DNA from: Blastopirellula marina
GTDB lineage: Bacteria > Planctomycetota > Planctomycetia > Pirellulales > Pirellulaceae
NCBI RefSeq assembly: GCF_002967715.1
Contig: NZ_PUIA01000068.1
Span: 62,001 to 126,000, forward strand
Reading direction: 5' to 3'
DNA length: 64,000 nucleotides
Shown here: piece by piece, positions 45,355 to 54,212 of the stretch
How the letters are laid out: every line of letters starts with the position of its first letter
Numbering within the stretch: position 1 is the stretch's first letter
Notes under the pieces: generated by a model
Databases searched by the model: none
The model's input: the letters and a program-made list of their open reading frames with translations, nothing else
What the model was told of the DNA's origin: nothing
Program-made: the position numbers and the translations under genes

Positions 45355-47763
45355 TCAGCGCTGGCGATCGTCGTCATTTCTTTTAAGCCGAGCGATCCAA
45401 ATATCACCAGCCCCTTGCCCGTCACCGTCTGAGTTTACCAGTAGCAAAGTCTTATCATCCATGACAAAGGCGGGAGCGGCGCTTGGTCTTGGCAAATCGG
45501 GAAGCAAGAGTTGCGGGCTTGACCAAGGCCTACCCCAATCACTACGAGTAATGAAAAACAATCGAAAGACGGGTTTCGCCTCCATCGGAGTTGTGTTAGC
45601 AGAATAGATAAGAAGCCGTCCATCGTTGCTTAAAGTCATCTGGCCATTCAACTTCATTGTGGCCGGCAAGAGATCGTCCGTGAATTCATCAAAGGATTCA
45701 TTGATTGAGGGGCGACGACGATACCTAAGGAGATAACGCCGTTGTTGGTCCGTATCTATGTGTGAAAACACATAACTAAACTGAGTAAGTTCATCCTTAG
45801 TAACTTGGTAGTTGCCGTTGAAAAGCGTCGCGAGAGGATCAACAGTTGGTTCAGACCACGGGTCGTGCGCTGACGAACGTGTCGTGATCATGAGGGTACT
45901 TCCTCTATGAAATCGCAGAGTTAATCCGTCGCCACTTATCCGTGGAACGTTTTCTAGCTGGTCAGGTGAATTTATTTCTGACGGCAAACGACTAGGCTCC
46001 TCCCACTCTTCATCGATGGAGTTACGCGTAGCGATCCAGAGATCACGGTTACCTCGTTTGGCAGATTCACGCCCCGAAGTGAATACGATCGTACATCCGT
46101 CATTGGTCATATCGGCAGCAATTTCAAATTCTCGCGAGTTAATCACTGGTCCTAAATTCTCTTGGACTTGCCAGGACCAGTTACCCGTAGCCAAAAGGTC
46201 CGCGGCTGATATTGTTTTGACAGACGAAGGTTCTATATCGGTGGTCTTTCCTTGCCACAGAGGTAACCACTGCGAGGTAAGTACAAATGCAGCGACAATC
46301 GTCCCGGCAAGTACCGAGACTGTGCCGTAAAGCCTGGCTTGGCTTCTACTTTCGGGTTCTGAACTCTTGTCTGCCGATGGATCAACACTTTCGTCGACCT
46401 TCTTCACTTCGCGCCTGGATTGGTGTCGTGGTGCTGGCTTAGGCGGGGCAATTTTGCAAGCATCAATTTCCTCGACAACCTCATGCATCGACTGGAAGCG
46501 ATCGTCCGGACTTTTCGCGACCATTCGCTGGAACACGGTATTCAACGACTCTGGTACATCGGCTCGCATCTCACAGATACTCGGGATTTCACTTTCTCGA
46601 TGCCGTACTAACACTTGGAAAACCGTATCGCCTTGATAAACAGGATCCCCTGTGAGCAAGTAGAAGAGCGTGCATCCGAGGCTATAGATATCAGTTCTCG
46701 CATCGACAAGATGCGAATTCAGAGATTGCTCCGGTGCCATGAACGATGCAGTACCTAGAATCATTCCGGCGGACGTTATTTCACTTTCAATAACTGATGC
46801 GTCTCGGCTTTGTACGCCATTGGTGTCCAATTGCCTCAGCGACTCATCCACATGTGCCAGGCCCAAATCGAGGATCTTGAGCGTGCCCTGGTTATTCAGC
46901 AACAGGTTGCCCGGCTTAATATCGCGGTGAATGACTCCGTGCTGGTGAGCATAATCCAAGCCCACCGCCGCCTGGCGAATCGAGTCTACAGCTTGATCGA
47001 GCGACATGGGCCCAGACTCCCGGACGATTTGCCTGAGATTCTTTCCGCGCACATACTCCATGACGAGAAAATTAATACCACGCGATTCGTCCGCGTCGTA
47101 AGAACGAACCACGTTAGGATGCTCCAGCGTGGCAGCAACACGAACCTCTCGCCGGAAACGTTTCACATGGTCCGATGAACCCAACATCTTGGGCGAAATG
47201 ATTTTGACGGCGACCACACGATCCATGCCGCGATGAATGGCCTTGAATACCATTCCCATACCACCGACGTCGATCAAATCAACAATCAGGTATTTGTCGA
47301 TAAGCAACTCAGGTTCGCCGCGTAAGAGTGCTGTTGCCTGGTATTGAGTCAGTTTCCCTTCCTGAACCAGTTGAGCGGCGAGCGTACGCGGATCAGGCAT
47401 TTCGGACTGCTCTGGTCGATGTTCACAAACCGAATCTAGTTCGGCTTGGCTTAGAATTCCTACCTCGGAAAGCTTTGATAGGAAGTGCTCACAGTCGACC
47501 GAAACATCGTCGCCCTCACTCAATGAAAGATGAATGGGAGCGTCAGGGTCGGTCAGCGTGAAATCCGCAATTGCCTTATCCGGAGATTGCTCGAGTAGAT
47601 CATTGTTTGGATTGGCATGGCCCAGCAAGGATCGAACATTTTGAAGTAACGCCGCGTCCGAACCACACTCCCTTTCCAACCAATCATCGCGTTGGTCCTC
47701 TGGTACCTCCAGCGCGGCCAGAAATGCTTGCTGTAGTCGTTCCAGGTTAGGATCGATCGTCAT
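45355..47763 (-). CDS. Serine/threonine protein kinase with PD40/TolB-like sensor region
   Basis: An 802-residue kinase from the ATG at 47763 (a GTG four codons upstream is possible). An N-terminal segment of about 140 residues (LERLQQAFLAALEVPEDQRDDW) is of the type found in sigma-linked planctomycete kinases. Kinase domain: VGGMGMVFKA glycine loop, VAVKII lysine, HRDIKPGNLL, DLGLA in place of DFG, MAPEQS. One membrane helix follows (LAGTIVAAFVLTSQWLPLW), then an extracytoplasmic region with PD40-type repeats (VFTSGRESAKRGNRDLWIA; LIYSANTT). Overlaps the end of the sigma factor gene by 17 bp, so the pair is cotranscribed; the kinase may control the sigma factor, as in known planctomycete ECF groups. 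Confidence 0.88.
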   Translation of the reverse strand: MTIDPNLERLQQAFLAALEVPEDQRDDWLERECGSDAALLQNVRSLLGHANPNNDLLEQSPDKAIADFTLTDPDAPIHLSLSEGDDVSVDCEHFLSKLSEVGILSQAELDSVCEHRPEQSEMPDPRTLAAQLVQEGKLTQYQATALLRGEPELLIDKYLIVDLIDVGGMGMVFKAIHRGMDRVVAVKIISPKMLGSSDHVKRFRREVRVAATLEHPNVVRSYDADESRGINFLVMEYVRGKNLRQIVRESGPMSLDQAVDSIRQAAVGLDYAHQHGVIHRDIKPGNLLLNNQGTLKILDLGLAHVDESLRQLDTNGVQSRDASVIESEITSAGMILGTASFMAPEQSLNSHLVDARTDIYSLGCTLFYLLTGDPVYQGDTVFQVLVRHRESEIPSICEMRADVPESLNTVFQRMVAKSPDDRFQSMHEVVEEIDACKIAPPKPAPRHQSRREVKKVDESVDPSADKSSEPESRSQARLYGTVSVLAGTIVAAFVLTSQWLPLWQGKTTDIEPSSVKTISAADLLATGNWSWQVQENLGPVINSREFEIAADMTNDGCTIVFTSGRESAKRGNRDLWIATRNSIDEEWEEPSRLPSEINSPDQLENVPRISGDGLTLRFHRGSTLMITTRSSAHDPWSEPTVDPLATLFNGNYQVTKDELTQFSYVFSHIDTDQQRRYLLRYRRRPSINESFDEFTDDLLPATMKLNGQMTLSNDGRLLIYSANTTPMEAKPVFRLFFITRSDWGRPWSSPQLLLPDLPRPSAAPAFVMDDKTLLLVNSDGDGQGAGDIWIARLKRNDDDRQR

Positions 47764-48304
47764 CTTCGTTTTCACTCTCGGAAAAGCTACCTAACTCACG
47801 GTACAGCCATGCTTTCGCGAATTTCCAATCGTTATTGACTGAGCGAAGTGAAATCCCCAACTTGTTGGCAATCTCGTCTCCAGTCATTCCGCCAAAGAAT
47901 TTTAACTCGACGACTTCAGCGGCGCGTGGCATGACCTTGGAAAACGCCTCAAGGGCATCGTTCAATTCAAGGACATCTATCCTATTGGCGTCTTCCGCAA
48001 CGGAAATGTGCAACGGAATTCCACGTCCCGTTTTGCCACCGCGCTTCTGGGATTTTCGTTGTCGTGCGTAGTCGACCAACAGGCGTCGAATAATATTTGC
48101 TCCGGCCGCGAGCATCATAGATCGATCGTCTTCGTTCAGATTCTGCTGCTTTTGCAGACGTAGATACGCATCGTGAACGAGAAGAGTCGGTTGTAGCGAA
48201 TGTCCAGGCGTCTCCTTGGCTAACGCTCGCTGTGCAAGCCGATGCAATTCGTCGTACAGAGGCTGATCCCACCTTTTCTCGTCTGGATCCAGTGGGTCGC
48301 TCAT
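47747..48304 (-). CDS. ECF-subfamily RNA polymerase sigma factor
   Basis: A 185-residue sigma-70 family protein starting at MSDPLDPDEKRW; AGGAA lies 8 nt before this ATG, which is preferred over the long upstream in-frame extension. Region 2 includes LYDELHRLAQRALAKE and LLVHDAYLRL, region 4 includes VVELKFFGGMTGDEIANKL and VNNDWKFAKAWLYREL. This is the TIGR02999-type ECF group common in planctomycetes. There is no anti-sigma gene; the overlapping Ser/Thr kinase is the likely regulator. Confidence 0.9.
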   Translation of the reverse strand: MSDPLDPDEKRWDQPLYDELHRLAQRALAKETPGHSLQPTLLVHDAYLRLQKQQNLNEDDRSMMLAAGANIIRRLLVDYARQRKSQKRGGKTGRGIPLHISVAEDANRIDVLELNDALEAFSKVMPRAAEVVELKFFGGMTGDEIANKLGISLRSVNNDWKFAKAWLYRELGSFSESENEDDDRS

Positions 48305-48626
48305 TCGTGACTTTCCTACCCAAGTATTCGTGCGAGCACCTATCGTCCACACGTTGAATTTCCCCATGAATCCCCACGATTTGGCCGATGGCTGATTGTC
48401 GCCCAAGAGCACGCGCGGTGCAACTAATCGGTCGCAGGCGAAACCTACAATCTCGATCTGTTTGCCAAACTGATAGGTTTCTTCCTAACCAAATTTGGCG
48501 ATGTTTGCTCGTGGTCTCTCTGACCCCAGAAACTTTTTCTTCACTACGGCTGCACGAAATCGGAATAAACCACGCCAACCATGATGAGGGCAGACTGGCC
48601 AAGAATTCGACGAAAAGGGGAGCGTT
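48305..48626. promoter_or_regulatory. Divergent promoter region, sigma factor / membrane protein
   Basis: About 320 bp between the sigma factor gene (minus) and the small membrane protein gene (plus). I see no further gene and no promoter I would call. Confidence 0.4.
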
Positions 48627-49154
48627 TTGAACGAAAACGATCTTCACGACTACTGGACTGCACAAATCGATGGTTCAAGAAACGTTGCCAGCCCGATGAG
48701 CATGCTCGGCGGACAGACGTACGACAACTGGCAAGGCAGACAACCGTACACTGGGCCGACTTTCTTTGACGGTAGCGCTAAAAGTGTTGGTGCAAGTGGT
48801 GAAACGATATTCGACGCGGCCCGAGAATTCGGTGAAGAGTGGACCGAATTCGTTTGTGAACTGCTCGAGGACTGGTTTGCCTGGGTTCCTGGTTGGGTCG
48901 GGCTAGTCTTCAAGTTCACCGGGGTCTTCGTAATGCTGGTTTTGGCGGTTCAGTTGGATCTTACTGGCGGCCTTAGCCTGTTGGGATTCGCCATCGCGGG
49001 ATGGTTCGTCCCCAAGGCGATCAAGTGGACAGCAATCATCTCACTTCACCTGACGCTATCGGTTTTGTTTATGGCCTTTTTTGCCGTCGCAGTCATGGCC
49101 ATTGGAGCCACGATTCTTGGACTACTTTGGCTTTTTGTCTATCTCATTCGCTAG
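48627..49154 (+). CDS. Small membrane protein, function unknown
   Basis: A 175-residue protein with a TTG start decided by GGGGAG 4 nt upstream. The first 85 residues are soluble (with WTAQIDGSRNVASPMSMLGG), followed by an acidic-aromatic helix (EEWTEFVCELLEDWFAWVP) and three membrane helices (FKFTGVFVMLVLAVQL; LLGFAIAGWFVP; HLTLSVLFMAFFAVAVMAIG...LLWLFVYLIR). No family recognised. The lipoprotein gene follows after 66 bp on the same strand, so the two may form an operon divergent from the sigma/kinase pair, which makes them candidate targets. Confidence 0.55.
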   Translation: MNENDLHDYWTAQIDGSRNVASPMSMLGGQTYDNWQGRQPYTGPTFFDGSAKSVGASGETIFDAAREFGEEWTEFVCELLEDWFAWVPGWVGLVFKFTGVFVMLVLAVQLDLTGGLSLLGFAIAGWFVPKAIKWTAIISLHLTLSVLFMAFFAVAVMAIGATILGLLWLFVYLIR

Positions 49155-49220
49155 TTACTCATGATTCGCAATTTGAATGCGTGTATGAATTCCACAAATT
49201 TTCTCAAAGGGGAAGTTAAC

Positions 49221-50108
49221 GTGAGAAAGTCTCAGATGCTTTGGCGAGGCAACTCGTACATTGTTGGTGTTTTGTCAATGACCATGTTGGTACTAACCGC
49301 AGCTGGATGTGCGGCGGAATCGTTTGGCGGTGGAAATAGAGAACCTTCGCCCAAGCCTGGCAGAACGTTCAATCCGAAACTCAATCGCATTGGAACCGGA
49401 AGTGGCTTTCAACGTCAGCAAATTGTTGCCGCCGTACAAAACGAAGACGTCAACTTCACTCAGATCGAGGAAATCCGAAGGAAGTTCTGGAAGACGAAAC
49501 CGGGCGAAGCAGACTACGATGCACTGCGAAAGCAATTTGCCGAAGTTCTAGTCGAAAAGGACATCCAATTGCTGCATGCGGCAGCCACCACCAGTCCCAA
49601 TAATCCCAATAAGGTGTTCGCAAAGATTACCATGAATGCTACGGATGGAGGTGTTCCTGACGCGGCCCTGCCAGCTTTCAATCGTTGGGTAAAGGCCATT
49701 CGTAAGCATCTGGGTATACGTGAAGGCGTAAAGTACCAGGGAATAGAGGACGCGAAAGCGAGCGACCTCAAACGTCTTGCAGCGGCCGCGGAGGCGACAG
49801 ATCACTTCGCAAAGCAATACGAAACCATGCGTGACTGGGCTGAGTATCTCGCCGCCGGACGGCAGGAAGATTTCTATCCGACGCCTGAATCATACGCCCT
49901 GTTCGTTCTGCTCACCGATGGCGACGGAATGACAACCGATGAGGCAACATCCAAGCTGAACGAATTAATCAAGAAAACTGGAAAAGAGGTACTTCTTGAA
50001 GCCGCAGATCGGCAGCGTAAACATCCCAAGACACAAAAGGGGCTGCTGCAAGGTAGTAAGTCGCGTCTATTGACCGAACTTATGAAAGAGCTCAAGCTGG
50101 ACAACTAG
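49221..50108 (+). CDS. Lipoprotein of unknown function
   Basis: A 295-residue protein with GTG start at 49221; AGGGGAAG lies 5 nt upstream, while the ATG 20 codons earlier has no such site. Signal peptide VGVLSMTMLVLTAAGC ends in a lipobox with Cys30 as the lipidation site. The rest is helical and charged (EIRRKFWKTKPGEADYDALRKQFAE; GLLQGSKSRLLTELMKELKLDN), without a domain I recognise. Probably anchored in a membrane facing the periplasm. Confidence 0.6.
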   Translation: MRKSQMLWRGNSYIVGVLSMTMLVLTAAGCAAESFGGGNREPSPKPGRTFNPKLNRIGTGSGFQRQQIVAAVQNEDVNFTQIEEIRRKFWKTKPGEADYDALRKQFAEVLVEKDIQLLHAAATTSPNNPNKVFAKITMNATDGGVPDAALPAFNRWVKAIRKHLGIREGVKYQGIEDAKASDLKRLAAAAEATDHFAKQYETMRDWAEYLAAGRQEDFYPTPESYALFVLLTDGDGMTTDEATSKLNELIKKTGKEVLLEAADRQRKHPKTQKGLLQGSKSRLLTELMKELKLDN

Positions 50109-50582
50109 GCTCGATACTATATTGATCGGCTGAGTATGCCGTCTCGGCTAGGAATCGCTTGACTGAGCTAATGTCGGGCGATTGAGACATGGCGGGTGTG
50201 AATGACCTGGAAATTGCTTTCCAATCCTCGTCCGGAGGTTCGACAGCGTTTAGACAGTTCGCTGGAACTTCTTATTGGCAACCAGCGCTAGGATAGAGAC
50301 AGAAAACGCTTCCAGACAATCGCATCTTGTATCCCGCTAATGACACCAGTTCGCGTCTGCCTCACTCTACCGAACCCAACACCCTATTAACCCGGCGGTG
50401 GTGTCTCTACAAAATCGGTGAGACAAACGCCAAATTGAGCGTCAGAGGGCTCTAGCTGAGATAGGTCGGGTTATGTCTCACTTAGACAGAGACAATCGGG
50501 AATAGAAAACGCGTCTGCGCAACTCGTTCTGTGTTTATGGGATAAACCGAAGCACTTCTAGCCCAGCATCAGAGCAGACACG
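50109..50582. other. Intergenic region with dispersed repeat copy C
   Basis: The gap between the lipoprotein gene and the tRNA terminator has no supportable gene. It contains copy C of the 37-bp repeat (50349-50385). Confidence 0.5.
50349..50385 (+). repeat. Dispersed 37-bp repeat, copy C
   Basis: Starts GTTCGCGTCTGCCTCACTCT and ends CCCAACACCCT; flanks ACCA and ATTAACCC are shared with copy B except for one base. It lies about 240 bp from the initiator tRNA gene. Confidence 0.75.
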
Positions 50583-50699
<117 letters not shown>

Positions 50700-50993
50700 T
50701 CAATGAGTACAAACGGCGTTTCATGTCGTTTGTGAGATGTTGAATTTTAGGTATCGATCATTCTTTGTCCAGGGGGCCTGCGTGCTTTTCTGGACGATTT
50801 GCTGTGGTAGATGAATCTCGCGTCAATTTTCCTCGGAATTCCTGGCACAATCGTTATATTCGCCGACTTCGACTGTGTCCTAAATTCGGGAAAGGGATAT
50901 CATTGCTTTGGCGCGACGATAATTGGCACCTAAATTCTCCTAAGCGCTAACATTGCAAGGGATTGCGGCATTTAACACGGAGCTCACGATTAC

Positions 50994-53111
50994 GTGTCCG
51001 GAGACGACAATACTTCACCGAAAAACTCGCCAGACACCGGCAACCCTGGTGAAGAGAAGAGTTCAGGCGGCCAAGGCCCCAAAAAGGCTCCGATTTCGTT
51101 CGGTGCTGCCCCAGCGAGCGCTGATGCTTGGAACGTCGTTCCCACTTCTCCCGCTCCGCTCAGCAATCCGACAGCTCAGCCGCTGAAGACGCCTGCCGCG
51201 AAGAAGACCAACAAGGCACCCCTCTCTCCTGAAGCGCCGTCGCCGCAAACTCCCTCACCACAGGCTCCTCCCTCCCCTGCTCCGAAGCCTGAAGCGAAAC
51301 CGAAGCCCGTTGCGCCTTCCGCCGAGGCTCCGCCAGCAGCGAAAGCCAAACCGGCCGACAGCAAGCCGGCTGCTTCCCAGGCAAAGAAGCCCATTGCGAA
51401 AGCGGAACAGCAGCCTGCCCCTAAGCCAGCGGCAAAGCCGAAGCCCAAGTCCCCCGCAGTCGAGAAGGAAGCAGTTGCGGCCTCAGCGACCACTCAGCCA
51501 GTCCACGACCAAGCTCCGGCCAAGCCACCAGAAAAGCCGAAGCCAAAGCGCGAAACCCCGCAGCCAACCCAAGAAACGACTTCTGCCCAAACGCATCCCA
51601 AGAAGCGTCGCTGGCATCCGGTAATTCCTGTCGTTGAGAAGCCTAAGCCAGCTCCGTCACTCGTCGAGACCGAATCGACCGAGGACCAGCCGCTGGTCGA
51701 GAAGATACGCGGGCTCGCCATTCACGAGACCCCAGCCTGGGCGGTCAGTCTCGTCATCCACTTCGCCATCGTCATTTTGCTGGCTCTCTTCACCGTGGCC
51801 ACCTATCACCAGGATGTACACACGGTCGAGGCCACCTATTCCGAACAACTCGGCGAACAACTCGAACACGAGATCCTCGTCCTTGATACCGAAGAGTTTG
51901 AAGTCGATGCCAATTCAGGGGCGCTTGAAACGTTGATCGATTCCAACGAGATGCCCATGCCCAAGTCGCTGATGAATGTCGACCTGATCGGCACCGAGGC
52001 GGCCAAGTTGGACAACCAAGATACACCTGGCGTCGACTTGAAAGCGCGCGGCGATGGAGCCACGCGGCGGGTGCTGCTCAAGGCCTACGGCGGTAACGCC
52101 ACCACCGAACAGGCCGTTGCCGACGCACTCGATTGGCTCAAACGCAACCAGATGAAAGACGGTTCGTGGAGCTTGAAAGGCAACTACGCCGACGGATCGA
52201 GCATCGAGAACAAAGTCTCCGCTACCGCCATGGCCCTGCTCGCTTTCCAAGGTGCCGGGCACACCGATCGAGCCGGCACCCATGCCGCCACCGTGGAAAA
52301 AGGTTGGAAGTACCTGCTCCGGCAGCTTGATGCTGACGGAAACTTTGTCCATTCAGGCGGAATCATCAATCAGCATCGCCCTTACACGCAAGCCCAGGCC
52401 ACGATTGCTCTGTGCGAACTGTACGCGATGACCGGCGATCCCGAACTGAAGGCCAAGGCCCAATCCGCGATCAACTACTGTCTCGAGTGGCAAGCACCCG
52501 AAGGGGGCTGGCGGTACACAGAGAGGGTTGAGTCCGATCTATCGGTCAGTGGTTGGTTTCTCATGGCGCTGCAAAGTGCCCGGATGGGGAAGCTGGACGT
52601 GCCGGAAGAGGCCCTGGTGAATGTGGATAGGTTCTTGGAAACGGTCGCGTCGGAACCGAAGGACGGGCAAAAGTTTGAATTGGGTAGCCGTTATCAGTAC
52701 CGCGTTTCCCGGGCAGAAAAGCCAACGCCCACGATGACCGCCGAAGGTCTCCTTTGCCGACAGTACCGCGGCTGGAACCAGGAAGATCCACGGCTGGTCG
52801 AAGGAATGGACTATCTGCTGGACAACCCCATCCAGTGGGAAGAGCCAGATGTTTACTACTGGTACTACGCCACCCAGGTCGCCCATCACCTGGAAGGAGA
52901 TGCCTGGCGAAACTGGAACAAGGACATGCGGCAGATCATACCTGAAAACCAGGAAAAACGTGGTCGCGAGAAAGGAAGCTGGGATCCGGCACGCGACGAG
53001 AACGGCGTGAAAGCTGGCCGGCTCTTCATGACCTGCTTGTGTACCTACATGCTGGAAGTCTACTACCGACACCTGCCGATCTACAGCAAGCATTACTTCA
53101 CCGGCGGCTGA
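50994..53111 (+). CDS. Membrane-anchored squalene-cyclase/prenyltransferase-repeat protein
   Basis: A 705-residue protein with GTG start (GGAG about 12 nt upstream). Residues 1-235 are Pro/Ala/Lys-rich low complexity, then one membrane helix (AVSLVIHFAIVILLALFTVA, about 250-272), and from about residue 365 a terpenoid-cyclase-like alpha-toroid: ALDWLKRNQMKDGSWSL, GWKYLLRQLDADGNF, CLEWQAPEGGWRYTE. The repeats have the QxxDGSW form, but the catalytic DxDD motif of squalene-hopene cyclases is absent, so a non-enzymatic or protein-binding role is likely. The layout (Pro/Lys-rich arm before a single helix) resembles TonB or secretion-anchor proteins. Such proteins are common in planctomycetes; function unknown. 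Confidence 0.75.
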   Translation: MSGDDNTSPKNSPDTGNPGEEKSSGGQGPKKAPISFGAAPASADAWNVVPTSPAPLSNPTAQPLKTPAAKKTNKAPLSPEAPSPQTPSPQAPPSPAPKPEAKPKPVAPSAEAPPAAKAKPADSKPAASQAKKPIAKAEQQPAPKPAAKPKPKSPAVEKEAVAASATTQPVHDQAPAKPPEKPKPKRETPQPTQETTSAQTHPKKRRWHPVIPVVEKPKPAPSLVETESTEDQPLVEKIRGLAIHETPAWAVSLVIHFAIVILLALFTVATYHQDVHTVEATYSEQLGEQLEHEILVLDTEEFEVDANSGALETLIDSNEMPMPKSLMNVDLIGTEAAKLDNQDTPGVDLKARGDGATRRVLLKAYGGNATTEQAVADALDWLKRNQMKDGSWSLKGNYADGSSIENKVSATAMALLAFQGAGHTDRAGTHAATVEKGWKYLLRQLDADGNFVHSGGIINQHRPYTQAQATIALCELYAMTGDPELKAKAQSAINYCLEWQAPEGGWRYTERVESDLSVSGWFLMALQSARMGKLDVPEEALVNVDRFLETVASEPKDGQKFELGSRYQYRVSRAEKPTPTMTAEGLLCRQYRGWNQEDPRLVEGMDYLLDNPIQWEEPDVYYWYYATQVAHHLEGDAWRNWNKDMRQIIPENQEKRGREKGSWDPARDENGVKAGRLFMTCLCTYMLEVYYRHLPIYSKHYFTGG

Positions 53112-53134
53112 TCTTACACCGCAAGAAATTAAGA

Positions 53135-53178
53135 ACGCCCATGCTTTCACTCGGGCAGCTGCGCGAAAACATGGGCGT
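53135..53178. terminator. Hairpin between convergent genes
   Basis: ACGCCCATG (53135-53143) and CATGGGCGT (53170-53178) are perfect arms with a 26-nt loop, lying between the stop of the cyclase-like gene and the stop of the YqaE gene. No T tract, so the terminator call is tentative. Confidence 0.4.
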
Positions 53179-53199
53179 CCGGGGGCTCTTTCAGTGCGG

Positions 53200-53388
53200 T
53201 TACTTACGTAAGATCACCCAGACAGCGTGGATGATACCGGGGATATAACCAAACAGCGTCAGTAAAATGTTCAGCCAGAAGTGAAGCCCCAGCCCCACTT
53301 CAAAAAACACACCCACCGGTGGAAGAATGATGGCCAACAGAATGCGAATGACGTCAGCGGTTCCTTCGTTTCTAGCGATAGCAGTCAT
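53200..53388 (-). CDS. YqaE/Pmp3 family membrane protein
   Basis: A 62-residue protein with two helices: VIRILLAIILPPVGVFFEVG and FWLNILLTLFGYIPGIIHAVWVI. The LPPVGVF and GYIPGIIHA motifs define the Pmp3/YqaE (UPF0057) family, small stress-induced membrane proteins linked to salt, cold and membrane-potential stress. AAGGAAAC lies 7 nt before the ATG. It follows the PA2169-type gene by 66 bp on the same strand, so the pair is probably driven by the sigma-54-type promoter at 54012-54027. Confidence 0.92.
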   Translation of the reverse strand: MTAIARNEGTADVIRILLAIILPPVGVFFEVGLGLHFWLNILLTLFGYIPGIIHAVWVILRK

Positions 53389-53454
53389 TAATCAGTTTCC
53401 TTGGGAAAGGTCAAATTCAAAGTAAGGATGCGAGGGGAGGATTGCCCCCGCGTG

Positions 53455-53925
53455 CTAGGTTGCCCGGCGGTGTGCGTCACGAATTGCTCGCACGCGTTCA
53501 TGAGCCGCTCGGATCGTTCCGTATTGGCGATGAAGAATGTCGCTGACGGCCGAGCCAGGCTCGCGTTTGAGCAACTCTTCGTACTTCTGTTGAATCTTTT
53601 CTTCGGCCGTTTCCGCTTCATCGAGCATCGTGGCAGTACCAGCCCCTAGTGCACTGCGCAGTCCGATCACAATGCGGTGGTAAGTTGCCGCGACACTGGC
53701 CGATTCGTCTGCTTTCGCCCGATTAATACTCATCAGCGATTCAAGCTCGGCGACGTTCCGATTTCGCTCGCTGGCAAGCTCGCGAAACATAATCGCCACT
53801 GAAGCGTTGCCGGTCGCGTCAGCCAACTCCTGAAACGTATCGCGACTATCGACGTTAATCTTGATCAGCTCTTGCACGATCGAAAGGGTTTCAGGCGATA
53901 GTTTTGTTTTGGTTTCGAGTGTCAT
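53455..53925 (-). CDS. PA2169-family four-helix-bundle protein (DUF2383)
   Basis: A 156-residue all-helical protein. The ATG at 53925 has GAGGAG 8 nt upstream and replaces the in-frame start seven codons earlier. Family marks: LIKINVDSRDTFQELAD, FRELASERNRNVAELES and EAETAEEKIQQKYEELLKRE. The fold is ferritin-like; members accompany general-stress genes in Proteobacteria and planctomycetes, with unknown activity. A sigma-54-type promoter lies 87 bp upstream. Related to the helical protein at 59121-59621. Confidence 0.82.
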   Translation of the reverse strand: MTLETKTKLSPETLSIVQELIKINVDSRDTFQELADATGNASVAIMFRELASERNRNVAELESLMSINRAKADESASVAATYHRIVIGLRSALGAGTATMLDEAETAEEKIQQKYEELLKREPGSAVSDILHRQYGTIRAAHERVRAIRDAHRRAT

Positions 53926-54011
53926 GTCTTTACTCCTCTGGCTCACCGATATTCCAGCTATTCGCCCATCGGCGATCCTTCTTGGACCATCCGAGAAGTA
54001 CTTCCCTCATT

Positions 54012-54027
54012 TGCAATCAGCATGCCA
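54012..54027 (-). promoter_or_regulatory. Sigma-54-type -24/-12 promoter for the PA2169-YqaE unit
   Basis: Minus strand TGGCATGCTGATTGCA differs from the consensus TGGCACG-N4-TTGCA at one position. The GG and GC are 12 bp apart as required. It lies 87 bp before the gene start, in intergenic DNA. Confidence 0.7.
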
Positions 54028-54111
54028 TTGGGCAAATACTTAGCCGTCCGCACGATTCACGGTGATCGATTGATCGTGCAGCGAACACTTTGGCCACCCG
54101 AAAGCAGCCAG

Positions 54112-54152
54112 GCCCAAAGAAAAGGGGCATCGACCATTGATCGATACCCCTT
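54112..54152 (-). terminator. Rho-independent terminator
   Basis: On the minus strand AAGGGGTATCGA pairs with TCGATGCCCCTT (one T-G wobble) around a 7-nt loop, then TTCTTT. It follows the stop of the small acidic membrane protein gene (54213) and separates it from the PA2169 unit. Confidence 0.8.
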
Positions 54153-54212
54153 CTCCATGCTCATCCAACGGTCGGTAATCGCGACCCATTCAGCCTGACG
54201 TTGAAGCCTCGG

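Noticed and set aside
51150-51660. Repetitive Pro/Ala/Lys codons that look like a tandem DNA repeat or minisatellite
   Set aside because: The period is irregular and the frame is open throughout; it is the low-complexity arm of the cyclase-like protein.
53445-53465. A possible sixth sigma-54 site before YqaE (TAGCACG followed by GGCAA on the minus strand)
   Set aside because: The -24 GG is changed to AG and the -12 GC is one base off spacing; YqaE is more simply explained as cotranscribed with the PA2169-type gene.
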